A DNA stretch of 64,000 nt from Streptomyces sp. NBRC 110611 (GCF_001590865.1 NZ_BBUY01000005.1:372001-436000), one strand, 5' to 3'; shown: positions 7,099 to 16,519, counted from the first letter of the stretch. Notes: generated by a model not told the origin, from the letters alone. Program-made: numbers and translations.

Positions 7099-8966
7099 GC
7101 GCGCGCTCCTTCGGAGGGGTCAGCAGGACCGTCAGAGTCGGTGGGCTCCGCGGGGTTCTTGGCCGGGAGGGGGCCGGTGTCGGCTTCGGCCTCTGTGCCC
7201 GTGCCCAGGTCCGGATCGGAGTCGGCGACCGGCGCGACCGGCGCGGCGGGCGCCAGAGCCCCCGCGAGGTCCGCGAGTTCCTCGGGCAGTCTCGGGGCCT
7301 CGCTGCGGCCGAGGCCGGCCATCTCGACGACGGTGACGCCGTCGGCGCCCGTCTCGGCCCGGACCCAGACCCGGCGCCGCTGGATGAACAGCGAGCCGGC
7401 CACGCCGAGCAGGGCGGCGACCGCGCCGGTCAGCGCGAGGCCGTTGCCGGGCTGGTGGCTGATCTTGAAGCTGGCCCAGGGCGTGACGCCGTCGAAGGTG
7501 ATGCTGCCGTCGCCGCCCGGCAGCTGCATCGTCTCACCGGCCCGCATCATCTGGGCGACCGCCCGGCCGTCGGCCTGGTACTGCTTGAGGCCCTTCATCT
7601 TCAGCTGGTAGACGTTCTGCGGCAGTCCGGAGCCGAGGCCCAGGTCGCCGTGGTAGGCGGTCAGCACGAGGCGGGGGTTATCCAGCGCCGGGAACTGGGA
7701 GAACATCGACCCGGAGCCCTTGCCGCCGTACGTCGGGATGAAGAAGCCCTGGAAGCCGAGCTGGTTGGGCTTGCCGTCCTTGGTCCGGGCGCCGGGCACC
7801 TTGACCACGCCGGTCGAGGTGAAGTTCTTGCTGTCCTGCGGGAGGAAGGGCACCGCGCCCTGGTAGACGGTCTTGCCGCGGCCGTCCTTGACGGTGACCT
7901 GCGGCGCGTAGCCGTGCGAGAGCAGGTAGACCTTGGAGCCGGCGATGTCGAGGGGGGTGTTCACCTCGATCGAGGTCCGGTGCTCCTTGCCGTCCGCCCC
8001 GGAGAAGTACGAGATGTCGGCGCGGAAGACACGCGGGGTGCCCTTCTGGGGGCCGGTGCGCTCGTAGGTGGCGGTGAATTTGTGGAGGGTGAAGCCGAAG
8101 GGCTCCATGGTGTCGGTGTCGAAGAAGGCACCGGACGTGAAGTCGTCGTACTGGGTGAGGCTGTTGGCGAAGCCGTCGCCTTCGGTGATCAGCTTGCCGC
8201 CTTCGGACTTCCACAGGCTGCCGACGGCGAACGCGACCAGCATCACGATCAGCGCGAGGTGGAAGACCAGGTTGCCGACCTCGCGCAGGTAGCCCTTCTC
8301 GGCGGCGACCGCGGTGCCGGCCCGGTGGGCGCGGAAGCGGCGCTTCTTCAGCATCCGCTCGGCGGCGGCGAGGACGTCGTCGGGGGCGGCGTCGGTGCGC
8401 CAGGTGGTGTAGGCGGGGAGCCGGGTGAGCCGGCGCGGGGCGGCCGGCGGGCGGCGGCGGAGCTGTCCGACGAACTGCCAGGTGCGCGGCACGATGCAGC
8501 CGATGAGGGAGATGAACAGCAGCAGGTAGACCGCCGAGAACCACACCGAGCTGTAGACGTGGAACATCCCCAGCTTGTCGTAGAGCGCGCCCAGGGTTTC
8601 GTGGTCGGCCTTGAACTCCTCGACCTTGACGGGGTCGATGCTGGTCTGGGGGATGAGCGAGCCGGGGATGGCGCCGATCGACAGCAGGAAGAGCAGCAGC
8701 AGCGCGACGCGCATGGAGGTGAGCTGCCGCCAGAACCAGCGCACCCAGCCGACCGGGCCGAGCGAGGGGAGCGAGATGTCTTCCCTGGGCGCGGTGGAGA
8801 GCTGGGATCCGGCCGCGCCGAGGTCGCTGCCCGCGGCGCCGGTGGTCTCCGCGGCACCGCCGGCCTCCGCGGCGCCGGCGTCCGAGGCACTACTGCCGGC
8901 CGGGGCGCCGGTGTCCGAGGCGTCGCTGCTGTCCGGGTCGCGGGGGCTGTCGGTCGTGGTGGACAT
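7095..8966 (-). CDS. resB: Cytochrome c biogenesis protein ResB
   Basis: A 623-residue ResB/Ccs1 protein. A low-complexity Ser/Ala/Gly N terminus of about 75 residues precedes the first membrane helices (ALLLLFLLSIGAIPGSLIPQ). A large extracytoplasmic domain occupies roughly residues 245-520, and one more helix (LTGAVAALLGVAGSLF) near residue 540 is followed by an acidic, proline-rich cytoplasmic tail. It partners CcsB in haem delivery to apocytochromes. Three bases separate it from ccdA, and it overlaps ccsB by four. Confidence 0.95.
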   Translation of the reverse strand: MSTTTDSPRDPDSSDASDTGAPAGSSASDAGAAEAGGAAETTGAAGSDLGAAGSQLSTAPREDISLPSLGPVGWVRWFWRQLTSMRVALLLLFLLSIGAIPGSLIPQTSIDPVKVEEFKADHETLGALYDKLGMFHVYSSVWFSAVYLLLFISLIGCIVPRTWQFVGQLRRRPPAAPRRLTRLPAYTTWRTDAAPDDVLAAAERMLKKRRFRAHRAGTAVAAEKGYLREVGNLVFHLALIVMLVAFAVGSLWKSEGGKLITEGDGFANSLTQYDDFTSGAFFDTDTMEPFGFTLHKFTATYERTGPQKGTPRVFRADISYFSGADGKEHRTSIEVNTPLDIAGSKVYLLSHGYAPQVTVKDGRGKTVYQGAVPFLPQDSKNFTSTGVVKVPGARTKDGKPNQLGFQGFFIPTYGGKGSGSMFSQFPALDNPRLVLTAYHGDLGLGSGLPQNVYQLKMKGLKQYQADGRAVAQMMRAGETMQLPGGDGSITFDGVTPWASFKISHQPGNGLALTGAVAALLGVAGSLFIQRRRVWVRAETGADGVTVVEMAGLGRSEAPRLPEELADLAGALAPAAPVAPVADSDPDLGTGTEAEADTGPLPAKNPAEPTDSDGPADPSEGARA

Positions 8967-8969
8967 CAG

Positions 8970-9728
8970 TCAGATCCCAACGGTGATGCTTTGCGTCCAG
9001 CTCTGCAGCTCGGACATGAGGCTGTCCCAGACGCCGGTGACGAGGAGGATGCCGAGCGCGACCATCATGCCGCCGCCGGCCCGCATGACCCATACGTAGT
9101 GCCGTTTGACCCAGCCGAACGCGCCGAGCATCCGGCGGAAGGCGAGGGCGACGGCGATGAACGGCAGGCCCAGGCCCAGGCAGTACGCCACGGTGAGCAG
9201 GGCCCCGCGGCCGGCGCTGGCGTCCTGGAAGGCGAGGGCGTTGACGGCGGCGTAGGTGGGGCCCAGGCACGGGGTCCAGCCGAGGCCGAAGAGCAGCCCG
9301 AGCACCGGCGCGCCGGCCAGTCCCATCGCGGGCCGCTTGTGGAAGCGCAGCTCGCGCTGGCCGAAGCGGCGCAGGACGCCGGCGAAGGCCAGTCCGAGGA
9401 GGATCATCAGGAGCCCGAGGACGCGCGAGATGACGTCCTTGTACTCCTGCAGGGTGCGGCCGAAGAACCCGAAGAGCGCGCCGCCGGAGACGAAGACGGC
9501 GGTGAATCCGAGGATGAAGAGGGTGGCGCCGGCCAGCATCCGGCCGCGGCGGGCCTGGGCGAGGTCGGTGCCGGTGACGCCGGTGACGTACGACATGTAG
9601 CCGGGGACCAGCGGGAGGACGCAGGGGGAGAAGAACGAGACGAGCCCGGCCAGCAGCGAGAGGGGGACGGCTGCGAGCAGGGTGCCGTTGAGGATGGTCT
9701 GGTTTCCCGCGACGGCGAGCTGGATCAC
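8970..9728 (-). CDS. ccdA: Cytochrome c biogenesis protein CcdA (thiol-reductant transporter)
   Basis: A 252-residue membrane protein that carries reducing equivalents from cytoplasmic thioredoxin to extracytoplasmic thiol proteins. The two redox cysteines lie in SPCVLPLVPGYMSYVTG and GWTPCLGPTYAAVN, the CcdA signatures. About six membrane segments are evident. The GTG start lies four bases beyond the resA stop codon, so resA and ccdA are translated in tandem. The likely electron acceptor is the ResA-like lipoprotein encoded just upstream. Confidence 0.95.
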   Translation of the reverse strand: MIQLAVAGNQTILNGTLLAAVPLSLLAGLVSFFSPCVLPLVPGYMSYVTGVTGTDLAQARRGRMLAGATLFILGFTAVFVSGGALFGFFGRTLQEYKDVISRVLGLLMILLGLAFAGVLRRFGQRELRFHKRPAMGLAGAPVLGLLFGLGWTPCLGPTYAAVNALAFQDASAGRGALLTVAYCLGLGLPFIAVALAFRRMLGAFGWVKRHYVWVMRAGGGMMVALGILLVTGVWDSLMSELQSWTQSITVGI

Positions 9729-9732
9729 GGCG

Positions 9733-10371
9733 TCACTTCTCTGCGATCAGCGGGTCGACCATCTCGCGCAGCTCGTCCTCGGTGAGCGGACCGAGGGAGC
9801 GGGCGGCGATCTTGCCGTGCCGGTCGATGGCGATCGTGGACGGGATGGCCTGCGGGTTGAGGCTGCCCTTGGGGAAGCGCAGGATCTGGCGGCCGCCGGT
9901 GGGGTCGTAGAGGCTCGGGTAGGGCACCTTGTGGTCGTCCTCGAAGCCGACGGCCTGTGCCTTCTCGGCGTCCCGGGTGTTGATCCCGATGAACTGGACG
10001 CCCTTGCTCTTGGTCTCGCGCGCGACCTTGGCGAAGTTGGGCGCCTCGGCGATGCAGGGGTCGCACCAGGATCCCCAGACATTGACGATGATGATCTTGC
10101 CCCGGTAGTCGGCGAGGTCCAGCTTCTCGCCGCGGGTGGTCTCGCCGGACAGGTGGGGTGCGTCCTGCCGGTCGGCGGGCTTGACGGTGTCGATGCCGTT
10201 CTTGCCCTGGACGAACCTGGTCTGGGCGGAGCCGCCGGAGGCGCCGTCGCCGCAGGCGCTGAGCGTCAGCGAGGCGGCCGCGGCCCCTGCGGCGAGCAGG
10301 GCCAGACGGCGGCGGCGCGTTCGGCGGGCGGCGCGGTCAGCACTGCGATCAGCACTGCGGTCAGCACTCAT
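9733..10371 (-). CDS. resA: TlpA/ResA-type thiol-disulfide oxidoreductase lipoprotein
   Basis: A 212-residue extracytoplasmic thioredoxin-fold protein. An Arg-rich N terminus, hydrophobic stretch and lipobox cysteine (ASLTLSAC) give a lipoprotein signal. The active site is WCDPC within VWGSWCDPCIAEAPN, and FIGINTRD follows. It should reduce apocytochrome c cysteines before haem ligation, using electrons from CcdA. The ATG at 10371 opens with a SADRSADRSADR repeat, encoded by three direct DNA repeats; longer upstream reading is not family-like. First gene of the four-gene maturation operon. Confidence 0.93.
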   Translation of the reverse strand: MSADRSADRSADRAARRTRRRRLALLAAGAAAASLTLSACGDGASGGSAQTRFVQGKNGIDTVKPADRQDAPHLSGETTRGEKLDLADYRGKIIIVNVWGSWCDPCIAEAPNFAKVARETKSKGVQFIGINTRDAEKAQAVGFEDDHKVPYPSLYDPTGGRQILRFPKGSLNPQAIPSTIAIDRHGKIAARSLGPLTEDELREMVDPLIAEK

Positions 10372-10513
10372 GTGAAAAGTTTCGCATGGGGCTTTCGCGG
10401 ATCTTCCACGCCCCCCTGGCGTGGCCGAGGCCGGGGCCGAGGGGCAGGTCAGGCGGGTGAGGCGGGCGCTGCGGCGTGTCGGGGAGGCCGCCCGGTGCGC
10501 CGGGGCGGGCGCG

Positions 10514-11755
10514 TCAGGCCGCCGAGAGGTACGCCTTCCAGCCCTCGCCGGGGCGTTCGCCGACGGGTATGCGCTGGAGCTTGTACAGCACCTCGGGGTC
10601 CTGGGCGTCCAGCCAGTCGGTGAGCTGCCGGAAGGACACCAGCCGGACGTCCCGGTTCCGCTCGTGGGCGATGTGCTTGAGGGCGTCCTCGACGGCGTCC
10701 ATATAGATACCGCCGTTCCACTGCTCGAAGTGGTTGCCGATGAAGAATGGTGCGCGGTTGGTCTCGTAGGCGCGGCGGAATCCGGATATATAGGCGTCGG
10801 TGGCCTGCCGGCGCCAGCCGGGATAGTGGGCCGGCGGGGCTTTCGTGGAGTTCTTCGACTGATTGGCGAGGATGTTGTAGTCCATCGAGAGCACCTCGAA
10901 GGAGTGCCCGGGGAACGGTATCTGCTGGAGCGGATAGTCCCAGACACCCAGCTTTTTCCTGGGCCACATCTGAAGTCCGCCGGGCGAGCTGGCGTCATAG
11001 CGCCAGCCGAGTTCCCTGGCGGTGGGCAGCAGGTTTTCCTGGCCGAGCAGACAGGGCGTACGGCTGCCGACCAATTCCTTCCGGTAGTCGAAAGGGAGCG
11101 GTTCGAGGTCGGTGAAACCGGTGTTGGTCTTCCATTGGGTGACGAATTCCATCGCCTGGTCGATCTCGGCGCGCCACTGCCCGGGTGTCCAGTAGGTGAC
11201 GGAGGTGCGGGCGGCGCCGCAGAAGTGGCCGTTGAAGTGGGTGCCGACCTCGTGGCCGTCGAGCCAGGCCCGGCGGACGTACGTCAGGGTCTCCCTGATG
11301 TGGTCGTCGCCGAGGTAGCCGATGGCGGAGGCGCCGCGCGGGTTGTTCGGCGGGGTGTAGCGGTGCCGCTGGGATTCGGGGAGGAGGTAGAGCCCGGTGA
11401 GGAAGAAGGTCATGGCCGCGCCGTGGTCCCTGGCGAGCTTGAGGAAACGGGGGAAGAGGCCGTTGCCGGCCTCTCCCGCACCGTCCCAGGAGAACACCAC
11501 GAACTGCGGAGGGGTCTGTCCGGGCTCCAGCCGTTCGGGGGTTTTCGGCTGGTGGGGCTGGGGGCCGTAATGCGCGGTGGAGCCGTCTCCGATGAGCCTG
11601 GGGCGGGCCTGGACGGAGTTCCTCACCTTGTCCGCGCCGTTCGGGCCGGGCGCGGAGCAGCTGGCTATGCCGAGTGCGGCGGCTGCCCCGGCCCCCATCC
11701 CCAGCAGGTTCCGCCGGCTTATCGCGCCCATGCCCTCGTCCCCATCCGTGGTCAC
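10514..11755 (-). CDS. Tat-exported polysaccharide deacetylase-like lipoprotein
   Basis: A 413-residue secreted protein. The N terminus has a twin-arginine motif (ISRRNLLGMG) and a lipobox-like IASC, so it is probably a Tat-dependent lipoprotein. A NodB-like fold is suggested by VVFSWDG near residue 90 (metal and catalytic Asp position) and by HEVGTHFNGHFCG, which supplies two His ligands. The C-terminal half is not typical of small NodB domains. The substrate is unknown; cell-wall or extracellular polysaccharide is the family expectation. Starts at 11755 (GTG) or 11731 (ATG, directly before the Tat motif) are both possible. It lies upstream of the resA operon on the same strand. Confidence 0.85.
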   Translation of the reverse strand: MTTDGDEGMGAISRRNLLGMGAGAAAALGIASCSAPGPNGADKVRNSVQARPRLIGDGSTAHYGPQPHQPKTPERLEPGQTPPQFVVFSWDGAGEAGNGLFPRFLKLARDHGAAMTFFLTGLYLLPESQRHRYTPPNNPRGASAIGYLGDDHIRETLTYVRRAWLDGHEVGTHFNGHFCGAARTSVTYWTPGQWRAEIDQAMEFVTQWKTNTGFTDLEPLPFDYRKELVGSRTPCLLGQENLLPTARELGWRYDASSPGGLQMWPRKKLGVWDYPLQQIPFPGHSFEVLSMDYNILANQSKNSTKAPPAHYPGWRRQATDAYISGFRRAYETNRAPFFIGNHFEQWNGGIYMDAVEDALKHIAHERNRDVRLVSFRQLTDWLDAQDPEVLYKLQRIPVGERPGEGWKAYLSAA

Positions 11756-11890
11756 CCGAACTCGATATCCATATAAACGGACATTCGAGGGGAGGGCATG
11801 TCGGCCGGCGGGACTCCGGGCTATTCGCTCGAACAGGTTGTTCCGCTCGTCGTCGGCGGCCTCATTGACGCTCCGCCATATGAGGTGAGG

Positions 11891-12580
11891 TCAGGCCCCG
11901 AAAGCCTTGGCCTTTCCCTTGACGGGTTTGGCGCCCGCCAGAAGGTGGGAGGGCACAAGGTCGCGCGCCGGTTCGCTGTACCCCACCGAAACGATCTTGT
12001 CGCCGTGGAAGGTGAACGACGTCAGCGAGGCCAGCGTGCACTGCCGCTTCCGCGGGTCGTGCCACAGCCGCCGCCGCTCCGCGAAGCTGCGGACGATCCA
12101 GATCGGCAGCTGGTGGCTGACCGCCACCGCCTCGTGCCCCCGGGCCGCGTCCCGGGCCGCGCCGAGCGCCGCCATCATCCGTACGACCTGCTCGATGTAC
12201 GGCTCGCCCCATGACGGCCGGAACGGATTCGTCAGGTACTTCCAGTTCCCCGGCTTCTTCAGCGCACCGTCGCCGACCCCGAAGGTCTTCCCCTCGAAGA
12301 CGTTGGCCGCCTCGATCAGCCGCTCGTCGGTGGCCAGCGCCAGGCCGTGCGCGTCCGCGATCGGCGCCGCGGTCTCCTGCGCGCGCTCCAGGGGCGAGGC
12401 GACGACATGGGTGATGTCGCGCTGGGCGAGGTGCTCGGCGACCCGGTCGGCCATCTTCCGGCCCAGATCGGAGAGGTGGTAGCCCGGCCGGCGCCCGTAC
12501 AGCACGCCCTCGGGGTTGTGCACCTCGCCGTGCCGCATCAGATGGACGACGGTGATGTCTTCGCTGCTCATGCCGCTCAT
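11891..12580 (-). CDS. Histidine phosphatase family protein
   Basis: A 229-residue phosphoglycerate-mutase-like phosphatase. The phosphohistidine motif is LMRHGEVHN near residue 15, and the second catalytic histidine is in EAVAVSHQLPIW near residue 155. The ATG at 12580 has GAGGAGGGG five bases upstream; the longer frame overlaps hemL and is rejected. It starts twelve bases after the hemL stop codon, so the two are probably co-transcribed. The pairing recurs beside hemL in Streptomyces (from memory). The substrate is unknown. Confidence 0.9.
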   Translation of the reverse strand: MSGMSSEDITVVHLMRHGEVHNPEGVLYGRRPGYHLSDLGRKMADRVAEHLAQRDITHVVASPLERAQETAAPIADAHGLALATDERLIEAANVFEGKTFGVGDGALKKPGNWKYLTNPFRPSWGEPYIEQVVRMMAALGAARDAARGHEAVAVSHQLPIWIVRSFAERRRLWHDPRKRQCTLASLTSFTFHGDKIVSVGYSEPARDLVPSHLLAGAKPVKGKAKAFGA

Positions 12581-12591
12581 ACCGCCCCTCC

Positions 12592-13917
12592 TCATTCCGT
12601 CGCTTCGGCGGCGGCCCGGGCGGCGGCCGGCAGGGCGGCCGCGATCCGCTCGACGGCCCGGGTGTCGTGCGCGGTGGAGACGAACCACGACTCGAAGGCG
12701 GACGGCGGGAGGTAGACGCCCTGCGCCAGCATCGAGTGGAAGAAGGCGGTGAAGCGGAAGGTCTCCTGCGCCTTGGCCTGGTCGTAGTTCGTGACGTCCG
12801 CGTCGGTGAAGAAGACCGTGAACATGTTGCCCGCGGCCTGGACGCGGTGCGCCACGCCCTCCTTCGTCAGGGCCTCGCCGACCAGGCCCCGGATCTCGGC
12901 GGAGACGGCGTCGACCTTCGCGTACGCGGCGTCGTCCAGCAGTCGCAGCTGCGCGACACCGGCCGCGGTGGCGATCGGGTTCCCGGACAGGGTGCCCGCC
13001 TGGTAGACCGGGCCGGCCGGGGCCAGGTGCGCCATGACGTCGGCACGGCCGCCGAAGGCCGCGGCCGGGAAGCCGCCGCCCATCACCTTCCCGAAGGTCA
13101 TCAGGTCGGGACGTACGCCATCAATTCCGTACCAGCCGGACTTGCTGACGCGGAAGCCGGTCATCACCTCGTCGGAGATGAAGAGCGCGCCGTTCTCGGA
13201 GCACAGGTCCTTCAGCCCCTGGTTGAAGCCCGGGCGGCCGTCGGCGGCGGGCAGCGGCGGCACCACGCCCATGTTGCCGGGCGACGCCTCGGTGATCACA
13301 CAGGCGATCTCGCCGGGGTGCGCGGCGAAGGCGGCCCGCACCGCCTCCAGGTCGTTGTAGGGCAGCACGATCGTGTCGCCGGCCTGCGCGCCCGTGACGC
13401 CCGGCGTGTCGGGCAGGCCGAAGGTCGCCACGCCCGAGCCGGCCGCGGCCAGCAGCGCGTCCACATGCCCGTGGTAGCAGCCCGCGAACTTGATCACCTT
13501 CGGCCGGCCGGTGAACCCGCGCGCCAGCCGGATCGCCGACATCGTCGCCTCGGTGCCGGACGACACCAGGCGCACCTGCTCGACCGGCTCGACCCGGGCG
13601 ACGATCTCCTCGGCCAGCTCGACCTCGCCCGCGCCGGGCGTACCGAACGACGTACCGCGGGCGACCGCCTCCTGGACCGCGGCGATCACCTCGGGGTGTG
13701 CGTGGCCGAGGATCATCGGACCCCACGAGCACACGAGGTCGACATACTCGCGGCCGTCGGCGTCGGTGAGGTACGGGCCGGTACCGGACACCATGAACCG
13801 GGGCGTACCGCCCACGGCCCGGAACGCCCGCACCGGAGAGTTGACGCCGCCCGGCGTCACCACGGACGCGCGCTCGAACAGCGACTGTGAAACAGGGGCT
13901 TCATAAGGAAAAGACAC
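12592..13917 (-). CDS. hemL: Glutamate-1-semialdehyde 2,1-aminomutase
   Basis: A 441-residue class III aminotransferase-fold, PLP enzyme that converts glutamate-1-semialdehyde to 5-aminolevulinate, the second step of the C5 haem route begun by HemA (encoded at 33.2 kb). The Schiff-base lysine lies in [17 protein letters not shown], and the [14 protein letters not shown] cofactor loop is clear. The GTG at 13917 (protein start [11 protein letters not shown]) has AGGA upstream and matches family length; the ATG at 13935 lacks a binding site. Followed closely by the histidine phosphatase gene. Confidence 0.96.
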   Translation of the reverse strand: MSFPYEAPVSQSLFERASVVTPGGVNSPVRAFRAVGGTPRFMVSGTGPYLTDADGREYVDLVCSWGPMILGHAHPEVIAAVQEAVARGTSFGTPGAGEVELAEEIVARVEPVEQVRLVSSGTEATMSAIRLARGFTGRPKVIKFAGCYHGHVDALLAAAGSGVATFGLPDTPGVTGAQAGDTIVLPYNDLEAVRAAFAAHPGEIACVITEASPGNMGVVPPLPAADGRPGFNQGLKDLCSENGALFISDEVMTGFRVSKSGWYGIDGVRPDLMTFGKVMGGGFPAAAFGGRADVMAHLAPAGPVYQAGTLSGNPIATAAGVAQLRLLDDAAYAKVDAVSAEIRGLVGEALTKEGVAHRVQAAGNMFTVFFTDADVTNYDQAKAQETFRFTAFFHSMLAQGVYLPPSAFESWFVSTAHDTRAVERIAAALPAAARAAAEATE

Positions 13918-14352
13918 GACGATCCTGACCTGCATAATCGGGGAGGGCGGCGGCGCACGGACACGGCCCGGCTGACAACGTGCGGGAATCCCCACTTGGA
14001 CCCCCTGGGGGGCCGTACGGTTCCCGCTCGATCCTTTTTTGCTTCCTCTCGCTTTCGACCGGGCGTCAGCCCCCAGTCGTCTGCGAAACTGGGGCGACGT
14101 ACGAGTAAGTCACGCAAGCAATGGTCTCAGAGGCGCACGGGGGCGTGCGGCCGGGCGTTTCATGCGCTGGCGACGGGGGAGGTCTCTGAGACGATGATCG
14201 GGTTGCGCGGCTGGGGCTGCGAGTAGTCGGGTGGAGATATGCATCGCGGTGGCGAACTGGGCGAAGGAACCGATGACCGGGGTTCCGGGCGCGCCCAGCG
14301 CGGCCGTCACCGGCGCGAGGGAACCAAAGGCGGGGACATCAGGGGCGGCCGC
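13918..14352. other. 435-bp intergenic region with inverted repeats
   Basis: This divergent gap between hemL and the conserved ORF at 14353 has no supported gene. Visible structure: a CCCCCTGGGGGG palindrome near 14000, a T6 run near 14035, and a 9-bp inverted repeat, GTCTCAGAG (14124-14132) against CTCTGAGAC (14184-14192), flanking about 51 bases. It probably holds both promoters. Confidence 0.5.
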
Positions 14353-14790
14353 ATGGGGGTGACGTACAAATATTTCGGCGCGCCCAATGGTGCGACCGCG
14401 GCCCGCGTCCCGATCTCCATGCGTCCCGAGGAACTCGGCGGTGACGAGCTCGGTATGGGCGGAATGTTCTCCAAGATCAAGCCGGAGACGATGGCCGCGA
14501 TGGTCCTCACCGGTATAGAGGGCATACCGCTCCACAAGGTCCCTCCGCTGGAGCTCGTCGTCCTGCACCCCGACTACGCCGTCGTCAAACTCCCGATGAC
14601 CGTGGTCGACCCCCTGCGCGGGGTCGGCGAGGAGTCGGTCGGCGCGGCGGCCTTCATCTGGTCCACCGTCCCCGACCGCGGTGGCCCGCGGGACGCCTTC
14701 ACCGTGTACCAGCTGCTGCACGAGTGGCAGGACTTCAGCCACCGGCTGCACGAGGCGGGGCATCAGGCGTACTGCCTGGTGTGGCCGTAA
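14353..14790 (+). CDS. Conserved actinobacterial protein of unknown function
   Basis: A 145-residue soluble protein starting MGVTYKYFGAPNGATAARVP, with AGGGG about ten bases upstream. It has no membrane segment, signal peptide or motif I can assign. Conserved-looking segments are IPLHKVPPLELVVLHPDYAVVKLP and the C-terminal HEWQDFSHRLHEAGHQAYCLVWP. I recall similar uncharacterised proteins in other Streptomyces. The 38-codon upstream extension is Gly/Arg low complexity and was excluded. Confidence 0.75.
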   Translation: MGVTYKYFGAPNGATAARVPISMRPEELGGDELGMGGMFSKIKPETMAAMVLTGIEGIPLHKVPPLELVVLHPDYAVVKLPMTVVDPLRGVGEESVGAAAFIWSTVPDRGGPRDAFTVYQLLHEWQDFSHRLHEAGHQAYCLVWP

Positions 14791-14926
14791 CGGTTCAGCG
14801 GGGCCGGGTCCGGGGCCGGCGCGACCCGGGGGAACGGTTCGGCGCGCCCTGAGGGAACGGTTCGGCGGCCTGCTCACGACGTGAAGGGGCCGCCTTCCCC
14901 ATGTGGGCGGGCCGCTCGCATCCCCG

Positions 14927-15427
14927 TCACGGCCGGCTCAGCTCCGCTATCCGCGCCGCCTCCCGGGGAAAGCGCGCGGCCAGTTCGGCGGCGTCCCCGT
15001 GCTCGTAATCCTCGTACGTGAATCCGGGCGCCATCGTGCAGCCGAAGAGCGTCCAGGCTCCGCCGCCGGCGACCTCGGCGGCCATCCACGTACCGGCGGC
15101 CACCGTGAACTGCACCTGCTGTCCTCCCAGGACGTCCGGGCCGAGCACGACCGTACGGGCCGGACCGTCCTCGGGGAGGAGGAACAGGCTCAGCGGGTCG
15201 CCGGTGTAGAAGTGCCAGACCTCATCGGCCGGCAGCCGGTGCAGCGCGGAGAAGTCGCCCGGCTCCGCGGTCAGCAGCATCAGTATCGCGGTCCCCTCGG
15301 GCCGGCCGTCGGGGCGCTGCGCCCCCAACCAGGTCTGCCGGAACCGCCCGCCCTCCCGCGGCAGGGGCACCAGCCCGTAGAGCTCGATCAGTGCCTCGGG
15401 TCCTGGGGTGCAGAGGTGCCTGTCCAT
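14927..15427 (-). CDS. Cupin domain protein, DUF985 family
   Basis: A 166-residue single-domain cupin. DUF985-type features include LHRLPADEVWHFYTGDPLSLFLL, which carries the first cupin metal-binding stretch, VAAGTWMAAEVAGGGAWTLFGCTMAPGF, and the terminal FTYEDYEHGDAAELAARFP. Such proteins form small beta-barrels; enzymatic roles are mostly unproven. The gene is convergent with the conserved ORF at 14353 and followed on the same strand by a tetR gene. Confidence 0.88.
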   Translation of the reverse strand: MDRHLCTPGPEALIELYGLVPLPREGGRFRQTWLGAQRPDGRPEGTAILMLLTAEPGDFSALHRLPADEVWHFYTGDPLSLFLLPEDGPARTVVLGPDVLGGQQVQFTVAAGTWMAAEVAGGGAWTLFGCTMAPGFTYEDYEHGDAAELAARFPREAARIAELSRP

Positions 15428-15618
15428 CCGTGGGGTACCCCTCCCACTCGTCCGCGGCCCATCGGTGAGGGCCGGCGGGTGCCGGCGGTCCGTCGGTGGT
15501 GAATCACCCTAGGCACCGAGGCGGCGCGGCGACGGCCACTTTCAGGCCATGTCCGCCGCCTCCGCCGACGGGCCGGCCGTCGGTCGTCGGTCGTCGGCCG
15601 AGGCGTAGGACGTGGACC

Positions 15619-16269
15619 TCAGGGCGTTTCGGCCGTCAGATAGCGCTGGACGGTGGGGGCCACCCAGGCGATGACCTCGTCATGGCTGAGGGCGACGGCC
15701 GGCGGAATGTGCAGGACGTAGCGGCACAGGGCCAACCCGAGCATCTGGGAGGCGATCAGCGCGGAACGGACCTCCGCCTCCTCCGGTACGGGGCAGACCG
15801 CGGAGAGGATCGGGCCGACCTGCTCGGCGAACACGCCACGCATCCGCTCCGCACCCGCCTCGTTCGTGGCGCCGACGCGCAGCATGCCGGTCATCGTCTC
15901 GTCGCTCTCCCAGCGCTCCAGGAAGTGGCGTACGAGGCGGGAGCCGAGCTCGTCGTGGGGGACGTGGGTGAGGTCGGGGGCGTTCACCACGATCTCGGAG
16001 GCGGCGGCGAAGAGGCCCGCCTTGTTGCCGTAGTAGCGCATGACCATCGACGGGTCGATGCCCGCGTCCCTGGCGATGGCGCGGATGGTGGCGCGGTCGT
16101 AGCCGTCGGCGGCGAAGCGGTCGCGGGCGGAGGCGAGGATCGCGGCCCGGGTGGCGGCGGAGCGGGGGCGTGTGCCGCCGTCGGCCGTGGCGTCGTCGGA
16201 AGCGTCGGAGGCGTCGGGCAGCGGGTCCGGTCCGGTGCCGGCGGCGGCGAGGGGGGCGTGCTTTGCCAT
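15619..16269 (-). CDS. TetR/AcrR family transcriptional regulator
   Basis: A 216-residue TetR-type repressor. The helix-turn-helix spans about residues 50-85 (FAADGYDRATIRAIARDAGIDPSMVMRYYGNKAGLFA); the rest is a variable ligand-binding helical domain. The chosen ATG at 16269 has no ribosome-binding site, but a TACATT element sits seven bases upstream on the minus strand, the spacing expected for a leaderless transcript. The first unit of a 14-bp operator-like array overlaps that element, so self-repression is likely. The divergent flavin monooxygenase gene is the probable target. Confidence 0.9.
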   Translation of the reverse strand: MAKHAPLAAAGTGPDPLPDASDASDDATADGGTRPRSAATRAAILASARDRFAADGYDRATIRAIARDAGIDPSMVMRYYGNKAGLFAAASEIVVNAPDLTHVPHDELGSRLVRHFLERWESDETMTGMLRVGATNEAGAERMRGVFAEQVGPILSAVCPVPEEAEVRSALIASQMLGLALCRYVLHIPPAVALSHDEVIAWVAPTVQRYLTAETP

Positions 16270-16270
16270 G

Positions 16271-16396
16271 CCAACGAATGTAGGCCAACGACCGTTGACA
16301 TGCCAGCGCACGACGCCTTACGCTTGCCAACAAGCGTTGACCAACGAGCGTTGGCACACATGCGTTGACTCACGCACGTTGACCACGCACGTGGAT
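16271..16396. promoter_or_regulatory. Phased array of 14-bp dyads (putative TetR operators)
   Basis: Nine consecutive 14-bp registers occupy the divergent tetR/monooxygenase promoter region. Full dyads are CCAACGACCGTTGA (16285), CCAACAAGCGTTGA (16327) and CCAACGAGCGTTGG (16341). Left half-units occur at 16271 and right half-units (GCGTTGA, ACGTTGA) at 16355 and 16369; 16383 is a diverged dyad (CCACGCACGTGG). Units at 16299 and 16313 are degenerate but keep register. Consensus CCAACG-N2-CGTTG(A/G). The unit at 16271 covers the predicted minus-strand -10 element. Confidence 0.7.
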
Positions 16397-16401
16397 ATTG
16401 G

Positions 16402-16441
16402 CTCGCACCGACACGGACTGACTCGCACCGACACGGACTGA
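16402..16441. repeat. Perfect 20-bp tandem direct repeat
   Basis: CTCGCACCGACACGGACTGA occurs twice without a gap (16402-16421, 16422-16441) between the operator-like array and the monooxygenase start. It is followed by about 75 bases of purine-rich low complexity that end in the ribosome-binding site. Confidence 0.9.
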
Positions 16442-16519
16442 GCAGAGACAGCAAGGACAGCGAAGACAGAGACGGAAGCAGACACAGAGGCAGAGGCACG
16501 GCCAGAGGAGGCAGCCGCC

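Noticed and set aside
5644..9785. Very long plus-strand open frames opposite ccsB, resB and ccdA
   Set aside because: They are antisense shadows caused by high GC at third codon positions; the products are Gly/Ala/Arg/Val-rich without domains, while the minus strand encodes complete known proteins.
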